DNA from: Pseudogymnoascus destructans
Taxonomy: Eukaryota; Ascomycota; Leotiomycetes; Thelebolales; Thelebolaceae
Length of the DNA stretch: 64,000 bases
Reading direction: 5' to 3'
Assembly (NCBI RefSeq): GCF_001641265.1
Contig: NW_020167538.1
Coordinates: forward strand, 1 to 64,000
Position 1 is the first letter of the stretch. The number at the start of each line of letters is the position of its first letter. A program made the translations under genes and the position numbers. Positions 1 to 10,387 of the stretch are shown here, piece by piece. Under the pieces are notes generated by a model. That model was given only the letters and a program-made list of their open reading frames with translations, had not been told where the DNA came from and did no database searches.

Positions 1-1197
1 ATAGATGTAATACTTTAACTTAACCATAAAACAGTATTAATCGTATGAGGGACTGTTCACATGATGCATAAATCTTACACGTGATAGCCGAGTACTCACC
101 GGGTTTTTACAGAGTAACTGAGTATTGACCTCACTCACCGAGTCGAGTAAAAGGTTCAGCTACTCACCCAGCTGAGTAACCCACTGAGCGAGTGAGCCGA
201 GTATTGAGCGAGTAGTGCGCAGCCTACCCACAGGTAATGAATGAGCACTTCGAGATCTTGCGATAAATCCCAGAATCGGAAACCCACCAGGGACGCCCAA
301 CAGTCCAGGGACTAGAAACCAGAAACTAAATGTTGTGTTGGATGCTGCAGAAATGGGGAACGAGAAACAAGAAGCGGTCGTGAAAACCGAAAAACGTGGT
401 GGTAAAAGCAGCCGGGCCCGCTAACATAGAACGGAATACGGTTATTGAATAACAAGAATCCGGCACAGTGATTTAGTGGTATTAACCCATCGATGCCAGC
501 TCGTCTTAAGGTCCCGAATGCTGGTTTACCATTTCCTGATTCCTCCTTTCTTGATCTTGGAAAGCAGCGACATTTTAGAGCTCAGTTGCCTAGAAAAGAG
601 TTGGATGTCGATACGAGGACGCGTAACTCAAGGCTAATAAGTGGTTCGGAGCATCTGTTGGTTTAGGAGACTCTGGAACCTACGTTTGCCTTCTCTGTTT
701 GAATGGAAGCCTACATGCTCAACAGCATTCGGCTTCTCTGTTTTGAAAGGAAGCCTGCGTGCCTGCCAACACATCAGCCCCATCGGCTCCATGTATTTAA
801 ACCAGCTTATAATCACCAACTGAGCTTCTCTCAGTACGGGTAATATATTTACTACCTCAGGAAACTACTGCATCTAGCTCCAAAGGTTGCAGGTGCACAG
901 CGGCGCCCTCAACCAGTAACAATCTAATCAGGCAAGAAAATTATTGCATTATCTACTAGTCTATATAACTAATCGCCAAGTCCTCATTTCATGAAATAAC
1001 CCAGACTGTAGGCGGCTGGATCTGAATGAAATACTGCAATATTATATATACCATATTCTCTATACGCTGCCTGTATCCAAGTGACACGCACATCGGAAGA
1101 CTGATGAATCCATAACAACTTCGTGTTGGGCTTACTGGGTTTAAATTCCGTAGCACAGTTCGTCCAAGACCCTTGATTTCTATAGATTCCCAACATT
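1..1197. other. No gene recognised; degenerate GAGTA-motif stretch
   Basis: No open frame in this stretch looks like a protein. Positions about 90-215 are rich in short, irregular copies of GAGTA and its complement TACTC (CGAGTACTCACC, GAGTAACTGAGTATTGA and similar). This looks like a decayed simple repeat. The rest is ordinary intergenic sequence downstream of the glycosyltransferase-like gene, which runs towards this end. Confidence 0.4.
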
Positions 1198-2519
1198 TTA
1201 AGGCCATAAACATCTCGCGTACTCTGGGTATTGGTAAGGTTTCCCATAGATCTGGCTCAGCTCATCACTTAATAGCTGGGGCCCGCTCAAGTGGTCCTTC
1301 CTCTCGGCATACTTATGCCTAAGTAAAGCGATATTCCACGCAAAACTCGAGTGCCCAATGCCTCCAAAAGCCGATGCTTTTGTCATGACTTGAAAATCCA
1401 CCATGCCCTGCTGATCCCAAGACAACATCTTTAGCGTCGCTTTGTCCGTTTCGTCCAGTAAATCAAACTTCGTCGTGACTGTGATATTAGATGCTGCCGC
1501 ATCAACTTTAAACTTCGCGACTTCTTCTTGGTCCCCAGATGCCACATAGATATGAGATGTGCTCGAGGAATTTGCTTGCTCCAAATATAGTCTTGACTGC
1601 GTCTCATATCGGCTGTATACCCAGTCGCCAACCGGCCAACCCTGCTGCGAGTCATATTCGGTGCGAAGGTGAACACCAAGGAAGAAATTAGGAAGAATGG
1701 GTTTAAGAAGATCGATATCATAGGAATATCTCTCAGCAAGCTTTAATAGAGTCTTTGTCGCTAGAATGCTGATGTCAGCGCGGAATTTGAGGATCTTCCC
1801 AAAACTCGTCGCAAAGCCATCGCCGTCGGTGTATATAGGATATGACAAGTACGATCTCTCAAGTTTGATGACCACAGTGTTGTCAAACATATCACTGATA
1901 TGTTCCCAAGCCAGTTATAGAATAGACCCCTCCATTTTTCAGGTTCCAATTTTTCATCAGGTGCGAGCGACTCGGGGTGCAGTGCTATCGGCTCGTGGAA
2001 TGTCTTCCCTTTGATATCCTCAACTGTATCGTATAGACGAAGCCCGGGGCAGGAGAGCATGAGGGACTCGCGAAAGTGCTGCCGATCAAACATATATTCG
2101 AACTCAGCCCCTATCCCTGTGCGTATTGCTGCAGTGTCTGACTCGTTGCGGAGCACGATCTTGGGCTCCACGAGGGAACCTCCTGCCAAAATGGAGTAGC
2201 GAACGCAATTCAAGATCGAGTTGCGGATGTTGCCAATGCCTCCCACACTGTCGTTGCAGGTGAACACGATGTTTTCCTTCCATTCTGTATCCGCGCAGAT
2301 GCTCTTGATTGCCTCGGATTCGATCGGCGCAAAGTCGAAGGCATCGCTAGTAGTCGGATTTCGTAGGAAAGAGTGAGGTTCGCTTGAGAATATGTTCCAA
2401 GGAGTGCGATCAAGAAAATAGTATAGCTGATCAAATGCGAGCCAAATCCAAACTGCAATAAGCAGCCAGGAGACAAGGGCGATATGTATTCGACGAACAC
2501 CTCGAGGCAGCTGGATCAT
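1198..2519 (-). pseudogene. O-fucosyltransferase-like type II membrane protein, frameshifted
   Basis: Two overlapping minus-strand frames (2519-1761 and 1890-1198) together look like the fungal GDP-fucose protein O-fucosyltransferase-like family, which acts in the Golgi or ER lumen. The first frame has a short basic N-terminus and one membrane anchor at residues about 11-30, so a type II topology. The second carries the family core: VVIKLERSYLSYPIYTDG, the basic motif GVHLRTEYD, the block YVASGD, the block LSWDQQGMVDFQVMTKAS, then GIGHSSFAWNIAL, and ends in CLWP. Conserved coding lies on both sides of the frame change at about 1895-1915 and no intron of normal size fits between. A one-base indel, either real or an assembly error, is the simplest reading. 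Family assignment is by motif recall; donor and acceptor substrates cannot be told. Confidence 0.6.
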
Positions 2520-3271
2520 GGCTGTTGGATATCTAAAACAAATCGGCAGTAATAAACATCAAGACGTTCGCAAATAACTCAAAGACGATAAAGAAAAGGA
2601 ATGAGCGTGGACTGATACATTCTGTGTTGTTGGTGGTGCATCATCGCCCTGTCGCCTGTGTTTTTGTGTTTTGTTTGCCGCGAGGATATGCAGCGTGGCG
2701 CACGCTTTGCTTTGTGGGGACCACATCGGGCTGTGAAGCACGTCGCTTCGCCGGCTCCCGTTCCGGTCCTCCCCGCCCACTCTCCCCCTTTCCGCAAATC
2801 CGAGGCCGAGAGCTAGTTCACAAGCGCCTGTCTTGGTACGGACTACGAAATATATGCGAACAGCCTCAAAGAAATGCTCAATTTGTAGAGGCTGAGGTTC
2901 AAGAAAATAATCGATGAGGTACATGGTGTCTATCAGATGGACTGGGGATTCACCTTGTATCAATGCATCCCGCTTTAGCTCAATCGAGACTTGCGGCTGA
3001 AGATAGTACGACGTACAACTCCTCAACAACTTAAATGTCGGTGACGTTTTCCACATACACAAACAAGTCCCTGTAAGTGGCAGAGACACAAGCGAAAAGG
3101 TAAGGTTGTCCAGTCAATGGCGGACATAGGGTAAGACTTATATCCCTCTGTGCTACAGGGCAGCTATGGTCAAATGAACGCTGTTGATAAATAATTATAG
3201 ATATATATTTATCTGCAACTGCATTTCATCGCAGCCAAATATGCGCTTCGCACTTATTATTGGACAACTTA
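2520..3271. other. Intergenic, no gene recognised
   Basis: This is the space upstream of the glycosyltransferase-like gene and downstream of the pepsin-like gene, both on the minus strand. The open frames here have no recognisable domain and a composition unlike the neighbours. Nothing else is supported. Confidence 0.4.
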
Positions 3272-5028
3272 TTATCTTCTTACTGGAGCATACATCTCCA
3301 CTGGACTGCTCATTCCCGTCTGAGCATACATTTCCCTAGGCGCACGCTCTGTAAATAACTCTTGCGGCCCAAACACAGAGCTTGTATACTTCTCGCTCTC
3401 TGGAGACATTTCCTGGCTCTGTACATGATGATGTGCTGCTGAAGTAGGATTTGGCTCTGCAGGCTTCCCTTTACGTCGCTTGTATAATAGGTACCCTGCG
3501 ACGAGGACTGCGATCAAACAAGCTGCCGCCGCTGCACAAATACTCCCAATCACCGCTTTTGAGAGTTTACCTCCAGACTGGGCCGTATTGCCGGAGGGTA
3601 CAGTGCTGGTGTTTGCTGAGGTGGGATTATCCAAGATTGTCCAAAACCCACTCCATGTGTCCGCCCAGTCCGTTGTAGAAGATATAATTGAGTTGTCCGT
3701 AGGTTGAATTGCGGTCGGAGCTATAGTTGTCGAGTATTAGGCCCAGGAGCCTGCGCAAGATACCAGACTCCTTTACCTGTCTGCCAATTAACCCCTATAA
3801 ATGCAGCTTGTAGGAATGAACGGCCCAGAGAAAATATGCCGCGCGGGGCCAGTCCAGGGAAGCAAGGAAAATACAGCGTAGGCGTGCTTATTATTGGAGA
3901 TGTCAAGGTGAGGTTGAGAAGAGAAAAGGGGACCTTGATTGTTATATTCTGTGAGACAGAGCTGCTGAGACGAAATGTGAAGCTCAGATATGATGGCGAG
4001 GAGACGATCATCTTATATTGCGGATCGGCTGTATTCCAGAAGTAAAGCCCATACTTGGGTTGAAAAGTCACTGGAAGATTCTTCGTAATAGAATCACAAG
4101 TACTTTGGGGCAAGTAAAGATAAGGAACAGTAGCATCCACTGCTACTTGCATCGAGTTTCTTATTGACGAGTTTCCAGACGCAAGCAGACATGCTTGGGA
4201 CGAAAAGTCGAAAGGCGACGCTCCATCTTCAACGCCGATACCAATATCCAAGAGGTCAATTGGCAGGTGATCAATAGCATATGGTTGACTCGAGACTGGG
4301 CTAAGGACTCGACTTTGGTCATACCCACCGATAGTCAAGGATCCAGGGATCCCAAAGGCTGCAGAGCCAATATGCATTCCATAGGAGTTTGATGGAGTCC
4401 GACCTTCTCCGAACATACTACTTGTTATGAATGTGCCGTTCCATCGAGGATTCGGAGGGAAATGGTTCCATGATTGATTGAACTCAGGTGCTCCCAAGGC
4501 TAATTTTCCGATTGTTAAGGGATATGTCGATCCGTCTGGCAGTGTTTCGTGACCGTCTGAAACAACTAACATGTCGAAATCTTGAATAATCGCAGTGAAC
4601 GAATCCCCAGAAGCTCCCTCCCTGACCGGCACAGCCGCTGTATCGAACATCCAGTGAGCAGACCCAAATATTGTCGGTAGAGCTCCAACAGTATGAGAGA
4701 AGGTTGAGTTTTCTATGGAACCTGTTTGCCCAATTTCGAAGTTTGTTGATGAGCTTGAATTATCGTATACACCTGCTGATTGTGCAATACATGATGAACT
4801 AGTTGCGCAAAGTGAAGATGCTAGCACATTCGACATCCAAGATCCGCCAGGGAGAAGGTCGATGGACTGTAATGGTGTACCGATGCGAATATTAACGGCC
4901 TGCCATGGCCCATCTGGACCATAGCTATTTGATGACCAAGGTATGATTTGAGTCTGACCTGGGAGTGCTGCAGATTTCCGGCAGAAAATTATGGCTATTA
5001 TAATTGCCTTGGAAATATGTGAGGACAT
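3272..5028 (-). CDS. Pepsin-like (A1 family) protein with C-terminal membrane anchor, probably catalytically degenerate
   Basis: The frame from ATG 5028 has a hydrophobic signal sequence (residues about 6-16, AIIIAIIFC) and a pepsin-type bilobed body. Recognisable parts include the N-lobe opening WQAVNIRIGTPLQS, IPGSLTIGGYDQSR, and the C-lobe end FLQAAFIGVNWQTG. Both places where an active pepsin has D-T/S-G look altered: LLPGGSW in the first lobe and VDATVPYLYLP in the second. Proteolysis is therefore doubtful. This frame stops at 3721. A second frame, 3634-3272 and open further upstream, supplies a Ser/Thr-rich stalk, a transmembrane helix (AVIGSICAAAAACLIAVLVA) and a basic cytoplasmic tail. 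A 56 nt sequence at 3776-3721 with GTAAAG donor, CTAAT branch and TAG acceptor joins the two frames exactly, giving 566 aa. It would, however, remove the conserved WYLAQAPGPN strand, so a one-base frameshift is the rival explanation. Confidence 0.7.
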
Positions 5029-6040
5029 GATAACAATGTTCCAGTGTTACAGACAACAGGAACGTAGGAAACCTCTGAAACTGGCAGTGTTGGGCGATCA
5101 ACACTACAACTTCAAGAGCATGACGCACAAATATGGATGCAAGAGAGGAGAAAGCAGGAAAAGGAAGAATGAGGCTTACTAGGCGATACTTGTGCGATTC
5201 TGCTATTTTAAGACATAACATGGAAAAGCAATCTTATTATGTTGGATATGTTGGAGTTCGAGGTTTGCCTACTGCGTGCATACGGAGGACAAGGGCGTAC
5301 ACCGCCTTAGCAGTCCGCTGACACGCCCAATACCCACACGCCATAGCGGAATATTGCTTGGCAGAATACATATTTCAGTGTGGACTTTGCGAAAGCGCCG
5401 TGCAAAACATTGGCGCTGCAATCTCCGTATTGCTAGGGTGTTGTTGGGCGCTTAACCAGGTAACGCGACAGGACAGCGAGCCTCAGTAATCCAGAAAGTC
5501 CAAATATAGTACGAGCTCGAAACACTCAATTGTACAGACTGGCAAATGGAGATAGAGACCAGCCTCTGATGTGCCGTTACCGCCATCCGCCGCCATCGTC
5601 TGAGCCGCTATTAAGGTCTTCGCCCAGTTATCATACTCTCACCGCGCCACTCTATATATCTTCGCGCTTCAGCCGGGTATTACATGCGCGCTTCTCGTGG
5701 TGATGACGGCGGCGATAAAAAAGCGGAATTCCGTATGGACACTAGGGCTCACAATTGTAGAAGTTTATCGTTCTGTAAAAGCTTGTCGCGACAGTACCAT
5801 CTCGAAAACTTGGCTCGCTTGCACTGCCTGTGGCTTAAGTGCGGGTGTACGATTTAAGAGCCTAATGAGTACGGCAAATCTCCCTACAAAGATGTGTACT
5901 ATCCATACGGACGGACTGTTTAGGAGACATTAGATAGGTGGATTACATAATACTTGGCATTTCAATATAACGATATTTTCACTTTTACGATATTTACACG
6001 TGTCACCAATTGTATCGACTTAACGGGAGTTGACTGTATA
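5029..6040. other. Intergenic, no gene recognised
   Basis: This lies between the promoter side of the pepsin-like gene and the left end of Pogo element A1. Short open frames exist but have no protein-like features. The last bases before the element are TA (6039-6040), its target dinucleotide. Confidence 0.4.
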
Positions 6041-8100
6041 ATCGTTGGTTCTCAAACCACCGCCTGGAGGCGGTTGGCGAAAGCGAACTGGGACGCGAAA
6101 GCGATTGTGGGACACTTCGGGAGCGGACTCGCGACGCGACACGACCGACCATGAACACGACTGACAACGTAACAATGCTGTAAATATATATAAGTTATAG
6201 AATTAAATAATTAAAAAAGATTTGGATCAATATTGTCAGGCAGTGATTGATCATCACAGCCACCGTCACTTGCATCGTGAATCATGTCGTAGTCCAAGCC
6301 TGCAAAGTTCACGTACCCACTCTCCTCGATGGCTAACAGTCGGTCCGCCTCCTCCTCCTCCTCACGTTTCTTCTGTGTAACGTCCGGGTCAATGATTTCT
6401 GTACGTAAGCCAATTGGTGGCTCCGTGTCTGGGTTACTTTTTTGAAATTCATGTAGGTCCTTTTTCCGTGTACGTTCTGCCTTCCGTGCATCGATGCCAG
6501 CACGGAGCTGCATCTTACGCTCAACGTTCACCATGCGTGTTCTCTCTCTTTTCTCCCGTGCTTCTTCTAAAAGTTGCTCCTTTACCTTCTTCTCATAAAT
6601 CCTTTGCCGTGCATGTTCAACTGTAATAGCACCACCTTTTTGAATAGATTTCCGACTTCTAACCTTCCGCTGTCGTTGCTCAGTCATAATAGTAGTAATT
6701 TGTACAAGCTCTGACTGGAACAGCTCAGCCTCTGTTAACTGAGTTTGGATTTCAGTATAAGAAGACGCCCACTTTTGCCGTGACGGTGAACTAAGGATCT
6801 TATCAAATGTTTGACTCCATGTTGAAAGATCATAACTTGCTTGAAATGCGCGTTGTGGTGTTTCTAAAACTTCTGGTTTTGCATATATAGCAACCTTCTC
6901 TTGAATCTTTTCATAGTTAGGTGGCCAAATACCTGCATCTCTAAAAGACTTGATACAGTTACCCTTTGTAAATGTCTGCTTACGGATAGTAGACAAGTCT
7001 CTAAAGAAAGATATAACATTATAATCTGTATCAAAATTCCGGATTGCTTGTTGAATTGCACGTCGGTGCCAATGTTTATATTGTGCAAACACAGTAACAT
7101 CTAGCGGTTGTAGAATATGCGTAAGATGAGACGAAAACACATGTAAGTGTATATTGTGTTGATGTGCAAGTATTATAAACTCTGGAACTTCATGTGAGAC
7201 ATGAGAGTCCATTATTAACAATTTCGTTCTTATAGACGGTGTATGTTGAATAAAATGCTGTAGATATTCCATTGCAAGCTCAGAGTTTGTATATCCGGAA
7301 TCGGATACTGCAACTTTCTCATCACCGTGTAGATTGTCATGGTACCAACTTTCCATGTGTAATTTTCCTTGTATAATAAGGAACGGTGGAAGTGCAATGC
7401 CAGCAGCTGAAATTGTCTCTATAACTGTAAGACTTTGTCTGTTCTCTGGAGCTTGTATATAAAGCTATAAATATTAGAATAATATAAAGTAAGATAAGTA
7501 GAAACAACTTACCTCCTTTACTGCAGATGGTACCAACACATGTTCACCGGTGCTCATTCCTACACGGAATCCAACTTCATCAAAGTTGTAGATATCACCT
7601 GCAGTAATATCTAGTTGATTACACACATCTTTAAATTCATAAAACCATTCTTTAATAGCTGATACTTCATGAGATGCAACCCGTGCTGCTTCAATTGGCC
7701 GGGTTTTTATTGTATGGAAGTTGTGTTGTTGTGTCTTAATCCATGTCTGGAACCACCGTTGTGATGGTGGTACACGTGTTGGAGTTTCTGCTGCACGTAG
7801 TTGGCAGATGGCACTGAACACCATAGGCTTAGTTGCACCGTACCCATTTTCGTACGAGCGTTGGATGTATCTTTGTATAGCTGTAACTTGTACATCAGAC
7901 AGTACTCTGTTCTGGCCTCCGCGTGGCACAGCGGTGCATTGTGGTGATGCGCGTCGTTGTCGTAGTCGTATAGTCCGGAGCGTACTTGGGTTTACTCTGT
8001 ACATCCGTGCTACTGTAGCACTCTTCTCTGTTGGGTTTTCATTTAAAAATTCAATGGCATTTAAAAGAGCTTCATTTTTATTTACTTCAACTACCGGCAT
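6041..8100 (-). mobile_element. Pogo/Fot1-like transposon, copy A1, truncated at its right end
   Basis: The left terminal inverted repeat begins ATCGTTGGTTCTC at 6041 after TA and matches the left end of copy A2 (56724) at a constant offset of 683 bases. The match continues through the transposase to 8100, where the ATG of the transposase ends. There the sequence switches to 58 bases of the LTR C family. The right inverted repeat and 5' untranslated part, about 150 bp in A2, are missing. A1 therefore cannot be mobilised by normal end pairing. Confidence 0.88.
6211..8100 (-). CDS. Pogo/Fot1-type DDE transposase of element A1 (two exons)
   Basis: Exons are 8100-7513 and 7464-6211, with a 48 nt intron (GTAAGT...TAG) identical in place to copy A2, giving 613 aa. 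The N-terminus is a Psq/CENP-B-like helix-turn-helix pair (MPVVEVNKNEALLNAI... and VLSDVQVTAIQRYI). The catalytic triad is D in IYNFDEVGF, D in LLIMDSHVSHE and D in HILQPLDVTVF, the DDD pattern of Pogo/Fot1 elements. The C-terminal third is basic and coiled-coil-like (repeated KKREEEEEADR). The frame is intact and starts on the very last retained bases of the element. Its own promoter is lost, so expression would need the fused LTR/hAT sequence upstream. It differs from A2 by a handful of residues (for example FSSHLTHI against FPSHLMHI). Confidence 0.85.
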
Positions 8101-8158
8101 TTCCAAGTTTGCTCTTGAGTTTGATAGCAAACTGAGTGCAACGAATGTCAGTATGACA
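8101..8158. repeat. Terminal fragment of LTR family C
   Basis: These 58 bases end in AATGTCAGTATGACA, the terminus seen in full-length copies at 24949-25884 and 26399-27308. The LTR is cut at CTTGGAAAT, where it meets the ATG of transposase A1 with two bases of microhomology. On its other side is hAT coding sequence. Confidence 0.8.
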
Positions 8159-8342
8159 CCCAACTCTTTAAACAAGCTATTACTCTAAAAATGTCTTTAG
8201 AAAGCCTATTTCTAATCTTTGAAATAATAAGGCTACCTATACTAAAAAGGCTCTCTATAGGAGCACTAGTAGCAGGGATTTGTAAATAGCGCCTAGCTAT
8301 AGTAGCTAGAATTGGAAATCAAGATTGATTTATTTTCCAATA

Positions 8343-10202
8343 ACGTACATGTATAGCGAAAGCGCCAAACAAGCGAAAGCGCCAAAATTATCTACCCTCA
8401 TGACAAACATTGCGATAAATCTACCACAACATTAGAAATCAATTGAAACTACTCGGAGTCCTCTTCCTCAGAGGTGTCTATTACAATCTGACACGTGCGC
8501 GCATTGTGCCCAGTCTCACCACACTTGCCACAGCGACGGGCACGGGTTTCTTCCCTTGGCTTCCGACCACGGCTTGCCCTTATTTCCTGCTCTACCTGCT
8601 GCACAACATCCCTCTCATCCTGTAGCTCTTGCGCCCCTTGTTGACTAAGTGATCCTCCTTGCTGTAGTCGTGTTTTCCTAGCTCTCCGGCGCTTGCTTAG
8701 TACTTCATTTGCCTGTCGTAGGTTTTGGTTCTCTCCCTTTAGCAGTGCTAATTGATGCATTATTTGCGATGCACCCTTTGTAAACTGGTCAACAGCTGCA
8801 TAGATTGAGGTTGGAGAGCTATTTTGATGGCGTGAAATCCGAGTTTTAATAAATGTAGACTGTGACATAGCTTCAATTGGGTTGTTTGGTGTCTGAGAAA
8901 CCCAAGGTTGAGCAGTACCTGGGCGGGAGCTTGGAGGCGTTGGTGTCCTTAACTTAAGATCAAGTGTAGATATCACTCTCTCAGGGTCAAATGGAAGAAG
9001 CCCTGCCCCTCGGAACCCGCCTCGAATGTTACTTTCCGTCATTGTAGTGTTAAATGCAGCGTGGAAGGCAGGAAAGAAGTCATCCTTTGTAATATGAGAA
9101 ATATGAGCCTGCATCATATCTTCAATTTGCCGACCATAGGCCTGCTTTAACGGGCCGAAACAGCCAACATCAAGTGGCTGGAGTAGATGAGAAGAGTGAG
9201 CAGGCATACAAAGCGTAATAATGTTGTGTTCCTTGCAGTACTCCTCAAACTCATCTGAGTGGTGGCTCTCATGACCATCAAGGACTAACAAGCGATAACC
9301 ACCAACACTCCGGGCCTTTGTATGCTTCTCAAAGTGCTGAATCCAATCCATGCCTCTCTCGTTTGTAGTCCAGCCATTTTCAGTAACAGAAATCACCCAA
9401 TCGCTTGAAAATCCACTATTCTCATACCAAGATGTAAGGTGGTTTTTGCCTGCAACAATGATAAATGGTGGTACTGCCCAACCTTGAGAACTAACGCCTT
9501 GGATTACTGTAACCCATTCCCGATTACCAGGCTGTACCTTCTTTGCTTTTGCCCGCCCGTCTGAGCTTGTTACAACCATAGCAGTTGAGATAACGCCCAT
9601 CATAAACCCAGTCTCATCAAAGTTGTAGATATCTGCTTCATCGATACCATATTTCGCAATTGTGTTACGCACAAGCTCAAACCAGCCATTAATAACTTCT
9701 GGATCTTCGCACTTAGCCCTCTGGTAGTCGTATTTGCGCTGAAAGCGTGTCTGGAGCTCTACACGCCGCTTAACAAAGTTTGAAGCCCAACGCGACCCAA
9801 CGCTTGACGCGTCGCGTGTTGCAAGTAGTCGACTTGCCATATCTTCAACAACAGACAGCCGAGGAGGAAACCCTTTGGCAGCTAGGTCGAGTATATACTG
9901 AACAAGGACGGACTCCTCTAGGTTAGTTAATTTCCGTGAGTTGGCTTGGATATCGCGTCGTGAAGGTACACCTTCTAGACGACGACCTAGCTTGCGGTGG
10001 TCCACAGAATAGATCCTAGCAGCAACTCGAAGGCGTAACTTTGGGTCGCTTTGCATAGCCTGGATAGCTAGCACTAATTGGCTTTCATCGTTTTTATGGG
10101 GCATGTTTTGTTGTTGAGGAATTTAACATTTAGTTGGGGGGTTTGGTCACCGCATCATTTTGGCGCTTTCGCTTGTTTGGCGCTTTCGCTATACATGTAC
10201 GT
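8343..10202 (-). mobile_element. Complete Pogo/Fot1-like transposon, copy B1
   Basis: The element is 1860 bp, flanked by TA on both sides (8341-8342 and 10203-10204). The terminal inverted repeats are 46 bp and begin ACGTACATGTATAGCG; each holds two copies of the motif GCGAAAGCGCCAAA, probable transposase binding sites. Excising it restores a hAT reading frame, which confirms the ends. It is the same length as copy B2 (31444-33303) and almost identical to it. Confidence 0.92.
8449..10104 (-). CDS. Pogo/Fot1-type DDD transposase with C-terminal zinc knuckle (B1)
   Basis: This is a single-exon protein of 551 aa. The N-terminus is a Psq/CENP-B type DNA-binding region (residues about 1-130). Catalytic aspartates are in IYNFDETGF, YRLLVLDGHESHH and SHLLQPLDVGCF, as in DDE_1 superfamily transposases. 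A basic coiled-coil segment (ENQNLRQANEVLSKRRRARK) leads to a CCHC zinc knuckle (CGKCGETGHNARTC) and an acidic tail. No premature stop or frameshift is present and both terminal repeats match, so this copy looks autonomous. It differs from B2 by one residue (S against R in the motif ATRDAS-VGSRW). Confidence 0.9.
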   Translation of the reverse strand: MPHKNDESQLVLAIQAMQSDPKLRLRVAARIYSVDHRKLGRRLEGVPSRRDIQANSRKLTNLEESVLVQYILDLAAKGFPPRLSVVEDMASRLLATRDASSVGSRWASNFVKRRVELQTRFQRKYDYQRAKCEDPEVINGWFELVRNTIAKYGIDEADIYNFDETGFMMGVISTAMVVTSSDGRAKAKKVQPGNREWVTVIQGVSSQGWAVPPFIIVAGKNHLTSWYENSGFSSDWVISVTENGWTTNERGMDWIQHFEKHTKARSVGGYRLLVLDGHESHHSDEFEEYCKEHNIITLCMPAHSSHLLQPLDVGCFGPLKQAYGRQIEDMMQAHISHITKDDFFPAFHAAFNTTMTESNIRGGFRGAGLLPFDPERVISTLDLKLRTPTPPSSRPGTAQPWVSQTPNNPIEAMSQSTFIKTRISRHQNSSPTSIYAAVDQFTKGASQIMHQLALLKGENQNLRQANEVLSKRRRARKTRLQQGGSLSQQGAQELQDERDVVQQVEQEIRASRGRKPREETRARRCGKCGETGHNARTCQIVIDTSEEEDSE

Positions 10203-10387
10203 TAATGAGAAATAGGTTCTTGGAAATAGATAGAAGTTTCTGTTTCAAAGTCATCTTCTATAGTTTGAGAATATAATGATCTTTTAAAGTCATCTAATAG
10301 ATTATCTTCTTTATTCTCTTGTTGTAGTTGCTGTTGTGTTAGAGGTAATTTGTTATTAAATTCCTCTCTTATTACTCTATTAACATA

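Larger units (their letters stand above)
8159..10387 (-). pseudogene. hAT transposase C-terminal remnant, split by element B1
   Basis: Minus-strand pieces 10387-10203 and 8342-8159 read as one hAT transposase end once element B1 (8343-10202) and one TA copy are removed. The first piece ends ...SIYFQEPISH, and the frame continues across the junction as YWKINQS, then a TGA stop, then FPILATIARRYLQIPATSAP and LFSIGSLIISKIRNRLS. These are hallmarks of the hAT dimerisation domain (Dimer_Tnp_hAT). The TGA sits where an arginine would suit, so CGA to TGA is likely. The remnant is cut at 10388 by element B3 and at 8158 by an LTR C fragment. It is a dead fragment. Confidence 0.75.

Noticed and set aside
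2559..3089. 176-codon minus-strand frame
   Set aside because: No domain, mixed composition, and a competing plus-strand frame of the same quality.
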